From assembly GCA_017347465.1 (NCBI GenBank), contig AP021858.1, positions 2,560,472-2,624,471 on the forward strand: 64,000 nucleotides of DNA. Direction: 5' to 3'. Origin of the DNA: Candidatus Nitrosymbiomonas proteolyticus (GTDB lineage: Bacteria; Armatimonadota; Fimbriimonadia; Fimbriimonadales; Fimbriimonadaceae). Positions 1 to 8,030 of this stretch are shown here, piece after piece. Within the stretch, counting starts at the first letter, position 1. Each line of letters begins with the position of its first letter. A model generated the notes under the pieces. It saw nothing but the letters and a program-made list of their open reading frames with translations. It was not told the origin of the DNA and ran no database searches. Made by a program: the position numbers and the translations under genes.

Positions 1-892
1 ACTTGTGCCCGAGGGACTCGCCGGGTTGCGAATCGCGATGGACTGCGCTCATGGAGCTGCGTACGAGATCGCCCCGAGTGTTTTTCGGCAGCTTGGCGCT
101 GAAGTCGTTTGCGTCGGCGTTGCGCCCGACGGGCTCAACATCAACGCCGAGGGGGGAGCGACCAAGCCGCATAGCATCCAGAAACTCACTCAAGAGAGCC
201 GAGCGGACCTCGGAATCTCGTTTGATGGAGACGCCGATCGCGCGGTTTTCAGCGATTCTCTGGGGCGGCTCTTCAACGGCGACCGCATGATGGCGATTTG
301 GGCGGGACATTGGCGGAAGGAAGGAAGGATGGCATCGCCAAGCGTGGTCGGAACCGTCATGAGCAATGGGGGCTTCGCAAGGTACTTGAGCGCGAACGGG
401 CTGGACCTCCAGCGGGCCAAGGTGGGCGACCGAAACGTGACTCGGATGATCGGCGAACTCGGCGCCCAGATCGGCGGCGAGCAAAGTGGCCATGTGATCT
501 TCCCCGAACTTGGGCCGACGGGCGATGGCTTGGTGACCGCGCTCGAACTCGTGCGAGTTCTCAAGCGCGAAGGCAAGAGCCTCGCCGATCACTTCGACGA
601 CTTCGAGCCTTGGCCGCAGATTCTCGTGAACGTCAATACGCGAGCTAACTCAGGGTGGGACAAGGGACCCAAGGTGTCCAGTTCTCTCACCTCGGCGACG
701 GCGCGTGTGGGGAGCCGGGGGCGAGTCGTCGTGCGTGCGAGCGGAACTCAGCCGATGGTGCGGGTGATGGTCGAGGCTGACGACCAGGCGCTCCGCGACG
801 AAGCCTGTCAAGAGATCGTCGATGCGCTTTGCGAAGAACTCGGAGGGACGGTGTATTCGACCGTCGACCTGACCTATGCTCTTGGCGATTGA
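1..892 (+). CDS. glmM: phosphoglucosamine mutase, C-terminal part (5' end outside window)
   Basis: Converts glucosamine-6-phosphate to glucosamine-1-phosphate in the cytoplasmic route to UDP-GlcNAc, the precursor of peptidoglycan and LPS. The frame is open from the window edge, so the N-terminal catalytic-serine domain lies upstream. Visible motifs are the metal-binding loop DGDADR (codons near 224-242), the sugar-binding loop GGEQSGH (near 472-492) and the C-terminal phosphate-binding loop RASGTQPMVRVMVEA (near 736-780). The order and spacing match alpha-D-phosphohexomutases. GlmM rather than a phosphomannomutase is inferred from the overall look of the sequence. The stop codon overlaps coaX by 17 bp, so the two genes are probably cotranscribed and translationally coupled. 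Confidence 0.85.
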   Translation, partial: LVPEGLAGLRIAMDCAHGAAYEIAPSVFRQLGAEVVCVGVAPDGLNINAEGGATKPHSIQKLTQESRADLGISFDGDADRAVFSDSLGRLFNGDRMMAIWAGHWRKEGRMASPSVVGTVMSNGGFARYLSANGLDLQRAKVGDRNVTRMIGELGAQIGGEQSGHVIFPELGPTGDGLVTALELVRVLKREGKSLADHFDDFEPWPQILVNVNTRANSGWDKGPKVSSSLTSATARVGSRGRVVVRASGTQPMVRVMVEADDQALRDEACQEIVDALCEELGGTVYSTVDLTYALGD

Positions 893-1664
893 CGTCGGAA
901 ACTCCTGGACCTCGTTCGGGGCATTTGCCGAGGGTGTCTCGCAGGGATTCGCAGGGTGCGAGACGAGCCTGCTTCGCAACGCGGCGACGGCCATTACCGC
1001 GCTCGATTCGTGCCTCGTGGAGTTAGGGATCGGTCCAGGTGACTTCGATTGCGTTCTCGCTAGCGTTGTGCCGGAGGTAAGGCAATGGCTCGTCGATCGG
1101 CTCTGGGACCTCACCTCAAAGGCCCCTCTTGAACTCAAGGCTGCCGGGGATGTCGGCTTGACGGTCGATTACGAGCATCCCGAGACGATGGGCTCGGACC
1201 GGGTCGCGAACGCCCTCGAAGCGATCGGGTCCTGCCGCCTTCCCGCCATCGTCGTCGACTGCGGAACAGCGACGACGTTTGAGGTCCTGACGCCCGATGG
1301 GGCGCTTCGTGGGGGGCCGATCCTTGCGGGAATCGAAGTCAGTTTGCAAGCGCTTTCCAGCAAGACTTCCCTGCTGCCCCAAGTAGGCGCGCGAGCCGCA
1401 TTGAGTCCGCTCAACCGTTCGACCGCCGACGCGATGGTTGCTGGCGCGGTGCTGGGGCACGCTCACGCCGTCGTGGGGCTCGTCGGCGCGATCGAAGTTG
1501 AGTTGGGATCGGAATGCGAGGTCGTGTTGACGGGAGGACTAGGGGGTCTGATCGCGCCCCATTGTCCCGGAAGGTTCCAATACGACCCGCACTGGACGCT
1601 GCGGGGCATGGTCAGAGCATTCGAGCGTCTCTCTGGACCGACGAACCTGGCCCTTGAGTCATAG
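876..1664 (+). CDS. coaX: type III pantothenate kinase
   Basis: Phosphorylates pantothenate, the first step of coenzyme A synthesis, in the cytoplasm. The 262-residue length is normal for CoaX. The ASKHA-fold phosphate loop is at the very N-terminus (AIDVGNSWTSFGAF, residues 4-17). GSDRVANALEA, VDCGTATTFEVL and GGPILAGI follow in the family order. The ATG lies inside the end of glmM in another frame, and MLLAIDVGN is where CoaX proteins normally begin, which fixes the start. The 3' end overlaps the convergent HhH-GPD-like gene by 53 bp. Confidence 0.92.
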   Translation: MLLAIDVGNSWTSFGAFAEGVSQGFAGCETSLLRNAATAITALDSCLVELGIGPGDFDCVLASVVPEVRQWLVDRLWDLTSKAPLELKAAGDVGLTVDYEHPETMGSDRVANALEAIGSCRLPAIVVDCGTATTFEVLTPDGALRGGPILAGIEVSLQALSSKTSLLPQVGARAALSPLNRSTADAMVAGAVLGHAHAVVGLVGAIEVELGSECEVVLTGGLGGLIAPHCPGRFQYDPHWTLRGMVRAFERLSGPTNLALES

Positions 1665-2493
1665 CCTCGATTCTCGCCACGAAATCTTCCGTCGACCGTG
1701 CGATCCGCAAGCCGAAGTACGCGGTTCCCATGTTGAACCGGATTCCGCTCACCCCGGCTCTCCGGGCATGCTTCGCGATCTTCCCGGCCAGGACCCAGTC
1801 CGCGTAGTCCGCAGCGTCGGGTTCGTCGATCACGTAGGGAGCGATGAGTCGCATCCACTTGTCGATCGGCTGGACATAGAGCCTGTCCATGTGGTCGATG
1901 CGAGGCTCGATTTCGAACAGAAACACGACATCGCGCAGGAGCAGCGAAGTGAGCTTAGGACCGACCCCTCGAACATCGACCATTCGCAGGAACTGGGGTT
2001 CGATGCGCTGATTGGCTCGAACTCCCTTCACGATCCAACCCGCGATGCTGCCCGACCCGTCGAGTTCATGAATCTCCTGAGCGAGCTCCGCGATCCCGGC
2101 GATCACTCCTCGATTAAGTTGCTCCATCGGCTTCTTTTTGCGCTCTCCGCAGACCTCGACATATGCGTTCCACAGCGAGTCGGCGTCGGCTAGTGCGAGA
2201 AACTGGCCGATGTTCTCGGGCGAAGTACAGCTTTCAAGCGCCTCGATGCTGAGGGAGGCGAGTTCGTGGCGGTCCTTCCCGCGTCTGGAGAAGGCGTAGT
2301 AGCCGTAGATCGCCTTGAGGCAAAGATAAGGGTCGAGCAGCCCGTTTCGCACCTCCGAGATCGAGGGCTCGTCGAGGTCCATGGCGTGCTGCAGCGTCGG
2401 GAGGAGCAATTCGGCAACGTAACGATCCGCGGGTTCCCCGCTCATCATTCGCATGAGCGATTGGCACTCAGGCCGCACGTCTTCAATTGGCAC
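1612..2493 (-). CDS. HhH-GPD-like protein, possible DNA glycosylase
   Basis: About 293 residues, mostly helical. Near residue 178 is a helix-hairpin-helix signature VRGVGPKLTSLLLRDVV, followed about 30 residues later by YVQPIDKWMRLI. The latter resembles the P(V/I)D segment that carries the catalytic aspartate in HhH-GPD base-excision glycosylases. I see no lysine at the AP-lyase position, so a monofunctional glycosylase is the best guess. No iron-sulphur cysteine cluster is visible at the C-terminus. I chose the GTG at 2493 because GAGAGGGG lies 8-9 nt upstream; a TTG at 2547 is the alternative. The substrate is unknown and the family call rests on two motifs only. Confidence 0.55.
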   Translation of the reverse strand: MPIEDVRPECQSLMRMMSGEPADRYVAELLLPTLQHAMDLDEPSISEVRNGLLDPYLCLKAIYGYYAFSRRGKDRHELASLSIEALESCTSPENIGQFLALADADSLWNAYVEVCGERKKKPMEQLNRGVIAGIAELAQEIHELDGSGSIAGWIVKGVRANQRIEPQFLRMVDVRGVGPKLTSLLLRDVVFLFEIEPRIDHMDRLYVQPIDKWMRLIAPYVIDEPDAADYADWVLAGKIAKHARRAGVSGIRFNMGTAYFGLRIARSTEDFVARIEAMTQGPGSSVQRDARML

Positions 2494-2574
2494 CTGTTGT
2501 CGTCCCCTCTCACGGTCGGCACAAAAGCCGAGCCTGAGTGTGCCCAAGGCCAGCGAGTGGCTTTGGGCTCTCCG

Positions 2575-3921
2575 TCAGAATCTCGCGTCTGCCGCCAAGT
2601 TTGTGAGGACAGGTAAGGTCGGCGTCTGACGGCTACTGCCTCCCACGGTCCCTGTTTCACCTCGGCGGATCCGATAGAACACTTGCCAACCGAACTCCTC
2701 GATGGGCACCTGATTGGATCGAAATTCCCGCAATACGCTCACGATTGCTTGCGTGAACAGCCCCTGTGTCTTGCCGTTCAGCACCGATCCAAATACGTCT
2801 TCCCCTGGCATCGTCGCTTGCATTTGCGACACCTGGCCGAACATGGGCACTTCCATTCCGAAGTACCGGCCGCCCGTTACGGGCCGATGGGCTTGGAAGA
2901 ACGCAAAGACCTTCGCGCCCTTGGATAGGAACATCTGGAAGAGCTCCGACTTGGCGATCATCGTTCCGGCGTCGGTACTGAGCGCGGCCTCGACCCCTGC
3001 AAGGTAGTCGCGGCCTTCGATATTGGCGCCCGCCCCGGCGAAGTAGAGGAAGACCGTGGCGTCGGGAGTGATTCTCTCGGCAAGTGCCCTTGCGCTTGCG
3101 CGAATCTGGTCCGCAGTGGCGTTGATGACAAGGTCGATGTTCTCTTCGAGATATCCGGCGTCCATGACGAGGCTCTCGCGGATGATCTGCGCGTCGTCAG
3201 AGGCGAATGGCACTGCCCCGCCGACGAGTCGCGACTGCGAGTTTCCGATGATGAGCGCGAACTTGTTGGCGAGTGCCGGAACGCGGGTCCCTATAGGGGT
3301 GAGCGGGGGCGTACCCGTCGTTGGCGGCTGGCCTCCGGTAGCGCCCGTTCCCACTGGAATCGTCGTACCGGCGGTCGTTTCTTGGCCGCTTAGCTGACTG
3401 ACTCGGGCCAGTTCTTCGGGCGCGACAACTTCCGTATCGACCTTCCAGTTGATTTTCCCCGTTGCCTGGGTAAGCCGATTCTCCACTGAAAGGCGTTTCT
3501 CGGTGTCTCCCAGCGCTCCATAGACGGCATTGAGGAAATAGAAGGTCTCGTAGCTCAGTTGACCCTTGGAAAGGAGCGCCTCCCACTCGGCGGAAGCTTC
3601 TTGAAACAGGCGTCTGCGCTCGGCGGGTTCTGCGGCCGAGGCGCCGGCGCGATAGGCGCAGTAGGCGGCGAGAAAGTTCGGGGAATAGGGCGCGCCGTTT
3701 CGCCAACGCCGACGCTCAGTAACCGGCCCCGGCAAGAGGGTCGGACCCGAGATGTCTTCCGTGCGGAATGCGACAGCCGACTTGAACGCTTCCCTCGCGG
3801 CAGCCCAATCACCTGCTCTCGCGGCAGTGAGGCCTTCGTCGTAGTGGACGCTCCAAGTTTGCGCGAGCGCAGAAGCGCCGGCGAAGAGAGCCAACAGCGT
3901 AATCATCCATGAACGCAGCAT
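2575..3921 (-). CDS. exported caspase-fold protein with apparently inactive catalytic dyad
   Basis: 448 residues. Signal peptide about 1-20 (hydrophobic run, ends ALAQ), a TPR-like helical part (about 25-165), a Gly/Thr/Pro-rich linker (about 178-212), then a caspase-like (peptidase C14) domain. The first caspase strand is KFALIIGNSQ (220-229). The histidine strand reads FLYFAGAGA (291-299) where the family has YYSGHG, so the His is replaced. The cysteine strand reads VFAFFQAHR (338-346) where the family has DAC, so the Cys is also missing. A non-proteolytic binding role is inferred. It is the last gene of a run with a barrel protein and an Ig-like protein (gaps of 10 and 13 bp). GAGGAACAAACG precedes the ATG. 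Confidence 0.75.
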   Translation of the reverse strand: MLRSWMITLLALFAGASALAQTWSVHYDEGLTAARAGDWAAAREAFKSAVAFRTEDISGPTLLPGPVTERRRWRNGAPYSPNFLAAYCAYRAGASAAEPAERRRLFQEASAEWEALLSKGQLSYETFYFLNAVYGALGDTEKRLSVENRLTQATGKINWKVDTEVVAPEELARVSQLSGQETTAGTTIPVGTGATGGQPPTTGTPPLTPIGTRVPALANKFALIIGNSQSRLVGGAVPFASDDAQIIRESLVMDAGYLEENIDLVINATADQIRASARALAERITPDATVFLYFAGAGANIEGRDYLAGVEAALSTDAGTMIAKSELFQMFLSKGAKVFAFFQAHRPVTGGRYFGMEVPMFGQVSQMQATMPGEDVFGSVLNGKTQGLFTQAIVSVLREFRSNQVPIEEFGWQVFYRIRRGETGTVGGSSRQTPTLPVLTNLAADARF

Positions 3922-3931
3922 CGTTTGTTCC

Positions 3932-5059
3932 TCAATTCGGCAACCGATAGCTGAAGCTAACGCTTGTTGCCGTCCCTCCCTTGTTTTGTTTCGCGAAGCT
4001 CACATCGATCCCCCAATCCGCGTTGAGGGGGCGATAGCCTACCCCGTACGTGAAACCTTGGCTCGAAGTGAAATCGTCTCCGCCCGCTTCGACGAACCGA
4101 AAGCCCGCGCGGACCGGAATGGTTGCATCCCCCATCATATAGAGGTACTCGAAGCCTATGCCGCCAGCGAAGTGGTCCTTGCGGTTAACGCGGGAACTGC
4201 CTTTTCCGCCGTAGTAGTACTCGATCTGTCCTCCGTAGAGCATCGAATCCCGCCCGTCGCGATAGCCATCCTGCAGGAGCGCGATGCCCAGAGCGGCCCG
4301 CCCCGGAATGGTGGGGTAAAGGTCGACGCCGGGGCCCCCTCGCTGGACCTCGATCGGCGATCGAACGGTAAGCCCGATGGTCATGTGCGACTGGCTTGGT
4401 GGAGCAAACATCAGCCCGAACGCTCCGCCGACTCCTGTGCCTTTGTCGTGCGATTCAGCCTCTTGCGGAGGGATATTGCTGTCGGAGAAAACGATCCTCT
4501 GGAACGCGTCGATGTTTTGGAGGGCGACGATGAGTTGAAACCCCCAGCTAAGTGATTGCGAGCCATTGGACTGCCCGTAGCCAAGCGTCAAGAAGTCCGT
4601 TTTGACCTTCGCATGGTCGAAGTACGATTGGACTCCGTTGTCGAGGTTCTGCCCGGCTTGCGTGTCGTTCATCCATCCTACGACGGTGTAGGCGATGCCG
4701 AATGCGCTCTTGGAGCCTCTCGTCGGTGCCGAATAGCCCAAATGGGTGAGCTTGTAGTCTCCGCCTTCTTGCGCTGTGCTTAACCGCAGATCGGAGACCT
4801 CTCCGGTGACCGTGGTTCGGGTGGTCGGCAGCGTCCGCCCGGCGAACCCGACGGTCGGGCGATTGACGAACCCGAGCCCGGCAGGGTTAAGCGCGGTCGA
4901 GACCGTGTCGGCGCCGGTCTGATAAATGGCGCCACCCAACCCCATCGCGCGGCCGCCCGCGTCCAAAGCGTCCACCACATCGGGAACTTGTCCGAGAGCC
5001 ACTGCGGGCACGACGATCCCTGCCAGCGCGGCAGTCCTCAGCTTCCATGCATCCTTCAT
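3932..5059 (-). CDS. PorV/UPF0164-like outer-membrane beta-barrel protein
   Basis: 375 residues with a signal peptide (about 1-23, cleavage after VALG). The first strand region GGRAMGLGGAIYQTGADT followed by TALNPAGLGF is typical of the UPF0164/PorV family of transport-like barrels. The rest is made of alternating aromatic and glycine-rich strands, and the protein ends with a beta-signal-like segment SVSFSYRLPN. The location would be the outer membrane. In Bacteroidota PorV acts in type IX secretion, but nothing else of that system is visible here, so the function stays open. It sits between an Ig-like secreted protein (upstream, 13 bp gap) and the caspase-fold protein (downstream, 10 bp gap). 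GAGG lies 7 nt before the ATG. Confidence 0.72.
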   Translation of the reverse strand: MKDAWKLRTAALAGIVVPAVALGQVPDVVDALDAGGRAMGLGGAIYQTGADTVSTALNPAGLGFVNRPTVGFAGRTLPTTRTTVTGEVSDLRLSTAQEGGDYKLTHLGYSAPTRGSKSAFGIAYTVVGWMNDTQAGQNLDNGVQSYFDHAKVKTDFLTLGYGQSNGSQSLSWGFQLIVALQNIDAFQRIVFSDSNIPPQEAESHDKGTGVGGAFGLMFAPPSQSHMTIGLTVRSPIEVQRGGPGVDLYPTIPGRAALGIALLQDGYRDGRDSMLYGGQIEYYYGGKGSSRVNRKDHFAGGIGFEYLYMMGDATIPVRAGFRFVEAGGDDFTSSQGFTYGVGYRPLNADWGIDVSFAKQNKGGTATSVSFSYRLPN

Positions 5060-5072
5060 CGAGTACCTCTAT

Positions 5073-6062
5073 CTACTGATAGCGAACCAACACTTCTTGT
5101 GTAATTGCGACGTTACCCGCCTTGTCCATGACGTTTACAACGATCTTGAATTCTTTCGGTAATTGTAGCGTCCAGCGGAGCCTTCCTGCCCACCGCATCG
5201 TGTTGCCGGACCCGCCGAGGAACGTCTGCCGCGCGACGCGAGCGATATAAGTTCCGTCGAGACGGCGGGCGATCACGTCGACGCCGGTCAGGTCAATCGA
5301 GCTTGTGCTCACGTCGGTGATCTCCACGAGCACGGAGATGTTGCTTCTCGGCCGGAAAATCAGGTTCGAGCGAGGGTGGACGATCGTGACCGAGGGCGGC
5401 ACCCGATCGATCGTGACGTTGATCGACCGCGACACTTCGTTGTCGGCTTCGTCGCGCAACCGGATCGCAATCGTCTGCGGGCCGTCCTGCAAGATGCCGG
5501 CGGTGTCCCAGTTCACTTGGAATGCGTCGTTCGTAAGGGTCGTGCCCGTGTTGTTCGGGATGTCCTGGCCGTTGATTTGAACTCGATAATCCTTGAAGAA
5601 CGGCTCGCTCACTTCGACGCGGATCGGGACGATCCCCTTCACGAAGGCGTTGTTGATCGGATTGAACTGGAGGAACTTCGGCTTCGTAACATCGACGGTG
5701 ACGTTGATGATCGCCGTCCCGAACACGGAGTTGTTGTCGTTCCTCGTCGCCGTCACGGAAATCGTGTAGGCGCCTTCGGGGGCGGCTTGACTGAAGTTCA
5801 ACGGAAGGTTGTTGTCGATCTTGCCGTCCGCATTGGGCGTGAACCTCTCCGAAATGACCGTGGTGCCTCCAGGGCCCGTGATTTCGGCTCTCATCGTAAC
5901 TTCGACGTTGATGTTCGTTACCGTGAACTTCAGTTGGTTCGTCTGCCCCAAGAACTGCCCGTTCGTAGGGGAAGTGACGTTCAAGGTTTGGCTATATCCG
6001 AGGGTAGTTCCGAGGAACAGGGCCACTGCTCCTATCCATGCGTTCCACTTTGCGTTTCTCAT
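5073..6062 (-). CDS. secreted Ig-like repeat protein
   Basis: 329 residues. Signal peptide about 1-25 (ends GYSQ). Three tandem Ig-like beta-sandwich domains follow. Each starts with a short 'SPTNGQF', 'NPINNAFVKG' or 'HPRSNLIFRP' turn and ends with a typical Ig-like strand (IINVTVD, SINVTIDR). No catalytic motif was seen. This is the first gene of a three-gene minus-strand run (Ig-like, barrel, caspase-fold), which suggests an adhesive or structural envelope component that works with the barrel. The HAD phosphatase gene upstream ends 33 bp before this ATG, so read-through from it is possible. AGAGG lies 13 nt before the ATG. Confidence 0.7.
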   Translation of the reverse strand: MRNAKWNAWIGAVALFLGTTLGYSQTLNVTSPTNGQFLGQTNQLKFTVTNINVEVTMRAEITGPGGTTVISERFTPNADGKIDNNLPLNFSQAAPEGAYTISVTATRNDNNSVFGTAIINVTVDVTKPKFLQFNPINNAFVKGIVPIRVEVSEPFFKDYRVQINGQDIPNNTGTTLTNDAFQVNWDTAGILQDGPQTIAIRLRDEADNEVSRSINVTIDRVPPSVTIVHPRSNLIFRPRSNISVLVEITDVSTSSIDLTGVDVIARRLDGTYIARVARQTFLGGSGNTMRWAGRLRWTLQLPKEFKIVVNVMDKAGNVAITQEVLVRYQ

Positions 6063-6095
6063 AACGTTCGCATACCTCTTTGGGGTTCGCGGCTC

Positions 6096-6890
6096 CTATT
6101 GTCGCCGATTCGAGAGGATCGAGTCAACGAAAGAGGCGACACCGCCCTCTTCATTGGACTCCACGATCCTGTCGGCGACCGCCTTACAGTCCTCGCTGGC
6201 GTTGCTGACGGCGGCCGAGACGCCCGCGTATTCGAGCATGGGCACGTCATTGGAATAGTCGCCGATGGCGGCGATCTCGTGCCGTTCTATTCCCTTCCTT
6301 CGCGCGATCTCTCTCAACCCTTCTCCCTTATTGGCCTTGGCTGAAAGGAACTCCAGATATTCAGCCTCGCTCCGCACCAACACGACGGGCGTACCTCTTA
6401 GACGAGCCGCAAGCTCCTTTTGATGCTGATCGAGCACATTCGGCTCGTCGACCAGCATTACTTTCGTGACTTCGATGCCTCGGAGTTGTTCCCGATCCAA
6501 GTATTCCGGCACAAGGTGTCGAACCCGCTGAAGGTAGATTTCGCTCCAACGAGTGTCCGCGAAAAAGAGCAGGCGATCGCGGGCGTAGGCGTGAAAGTGG
6601 GTCCCGCTCTTCTCGGCAAAGTCCGCCACCGGCGACCAATACGGTTCGCCCAGCGAATGATGAGCCACCTCGAAATCGTCTTCATCGATCACGTGCGCCC
6701 CGTTTGCGGCGACGATGGGACAGCGGATTCCGATCTGATCGCTGTAAGCTCGGATCGCTGGGCCGTTTCGCCCGCTCGCAAGCACCACTTGAAGCCCCGC
6801 GGAACTCGCCCGAACCAGTGCCTGCGCGCTGCGAGGGTGGGGCGTCCGGTCGGATCGGAGGAGGGTCCCATCGAGATCGACCGCGAGCAT
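6096..6890 (-). CDS. Cof-type HAD superfamily phosphatase
   Basis: 265 residues, the usual size for Cof/YbiV-type HAD hydrolases, which dephosphorylate small phosphorylated metabolites in the cytoplasm. Motif I is AVDLDGTLL near the N-terminus, motif II is VLASGRN, and the C-terminal motif is KGEGLREIA followed by AIGDYSNDVPML with the metal-binding aspartates. The C2-type cap lies between motif II and the C-terminal motif. The frame is open far upstream, but the ATG at 6890 puts motif I at residues 3-11, as is normal. A GTG about 45 bp upstream is possible. No good ribosome-binding site was seen. It is divergent from the HDOD gene. The substrate cannot be told from sequence. Confidence 0.85.
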   Translation of the reverse strand: MLAVDLDGTLLRSDRTPHPRSAQALVRASSAGLQVVLASGRNGPAIRAYSDQIGIRCPIVAANGAHVIDEDDFEVAHHSLGEPYWSPVADFAEKSGTHFHAYARDRLLFFADTRWSEIYLQRVRHLVPEYLDREQLRGIEVTKVMLVDEPNVLDQHQKELAARLRGTPVVLVRSEAEYLEFLSAKANKGEGLREIARRKGIERHEIAAIGDYSNDVPMLEYAGVSAAVSNASEDCKAVADRIVESNEEGGVASFVDSILSNRRQ

Positions 6891-7057
6891 TCGAACCGCT
6901 GCTGTTGGGACACCTTCCGGGTTTTTGGACACTTGCGTAGAGATTGGTCGGGTCCCCCTGCGGTCAGCCACGGCGTTCGCCGATACTCTTATCGTGAGCT
7001 GCTCGATGGTACCCGGCGAGGTCACGCCGTTGACGGTCGAGCAGACTGGGAGAGCAC

Positions 7058-8020
7058 ATGCACGAATCGAGACTAGGCCCGCGCGACGGCTCGGGAGGAA
7101 AGAGCCGAATTGAATCCAACGACACCGACAATTGCGAGGAATCGCAGGTTGGACAAGTGAGCGGTTACACGAAAGAGTCGATCCGACGGTCGCTACCGAA
7201 GCTCGTTCAGAATCTCCCGGCATTGCCCGAGGTGATTTCGGCCCTGGTTCGGGAACTCGACAACGCAGAAGTCAGCGCGGGCGCAATTGAAAAGCTGATC
7301 GCTCGTGACGCCGCACTTTCGGCCCGGACCCTGCGCGTGGTGAACTCGGCGTATTATGGCCTTCAATCCCAGGTGGACAACCTGAGCAACGCCATCGTGA
7401 TTCTGGGCATTCAACAGATTCGAAACATCGTCCTCAGCATCGCAGCGATGAACCTGTTCAAGGCGTCTGGCCCCCGCATGCGAACGATGCACTTGCATTG
7501 CTGGAAGCTCTCCCTCGGCGCGGCGGCATCGAGCCAGATTCTGGCGCGTAAGGCCAGACTCACGGTAAGCGAAGTGGACGTTGCCTACATCGGCGGCCTG
7601 CTCCACGGTATCGGCAGGTTGTTTCTCCTCACCAACTTCCCCGAGGTGTACCTGAAGCTCAGTTCCGATCACGGGTTCGATTCACCGGAGTTCGCTGAAG
7701 CGGAGCATGACCTTTTTGGGCTTTCGTGCGCGGAGATGGGTTCGGAACTGGCGACTCATTGGAAGCTGCCATCGACGCTCGTGGCGGCCATCGGGTCGTC
7801 GACCGGCCCTTGCTCTGAAGAGGAAGCGGCCCCCAGCCAGGCGGTCTTCACCGGAGTTCAGATGGCGCGTGCGTTCGTCAATGAGCGGGAATTGCCATTC
7901 ACGGATATTCTGTCCTCAGTGACGATGCTGGGCCTCACCGAGGAAATCGTCGTCGCGGCCATGGAACAAGCGAACCAGTTCCTCGAATGCAACATGTCGA
8001 GCCTGGCGGCCGCTGCCTAA
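7058..8020 (+). CDS. HDOD domain signalling protein
   Basis: 320 residues made of a single HDOD domain, a catalytically dead relative of HD phosphohydrolases found in bacterial signalling proteins. The typical start LPALPEVISALVRELDN is near residue 52. It is followed by LIARDAALSARTLRVVNSA and the NAIVILG/QIRNIV segment. No receiver, GGDEF or other output domain is attached, so it probably acts through protein contacts. The first 45 residues are charged and probably disordered. GGGAG lies 5 nt before the ATG at 7058; a GTG at 7157 is a possible alternative. It is divergent from the HAD gene and convergent with the oxidoreductase gene (10 bp apart). Confidence 0.85.
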   Translation: MHESRLGPRDGSGGKSRIESNDTDNCEESQVGQVSGYTKESIRRSLPKLVQNLPALPEVISALVRELDNAEVSAGAIEKLIARDAALSARTLRVVNSAYYGLQSQVDNLSNAIVILGIQQIRNIVLSIAAMNLFKASGPRMRTMHLHCWKLSLGAAASSQILARKARLTVSEVDVAYIGGLLHGIGRLFLLTNFPEVYLKLSSDHGFDSPEFAEAEHDLFGLSCAEMGSELATHWKLPSTLVAAIGSSTGPCSEEEAAPSQAVFTGVQMARAFVNERELPFTDILSSVTMLGLTEEIVVAAMEQANQFLECNMSSLAAAA

Positions 8021-8030
8021 CCGGTCGAAG

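Noticed and set aside
5376-6344. Plus-strand frame of 322 codons over the Ig-like gene and the HAD gene end
   Set aside because: It crosses two real genes, is Arg/Asp/Val-rich and has no domain signature.
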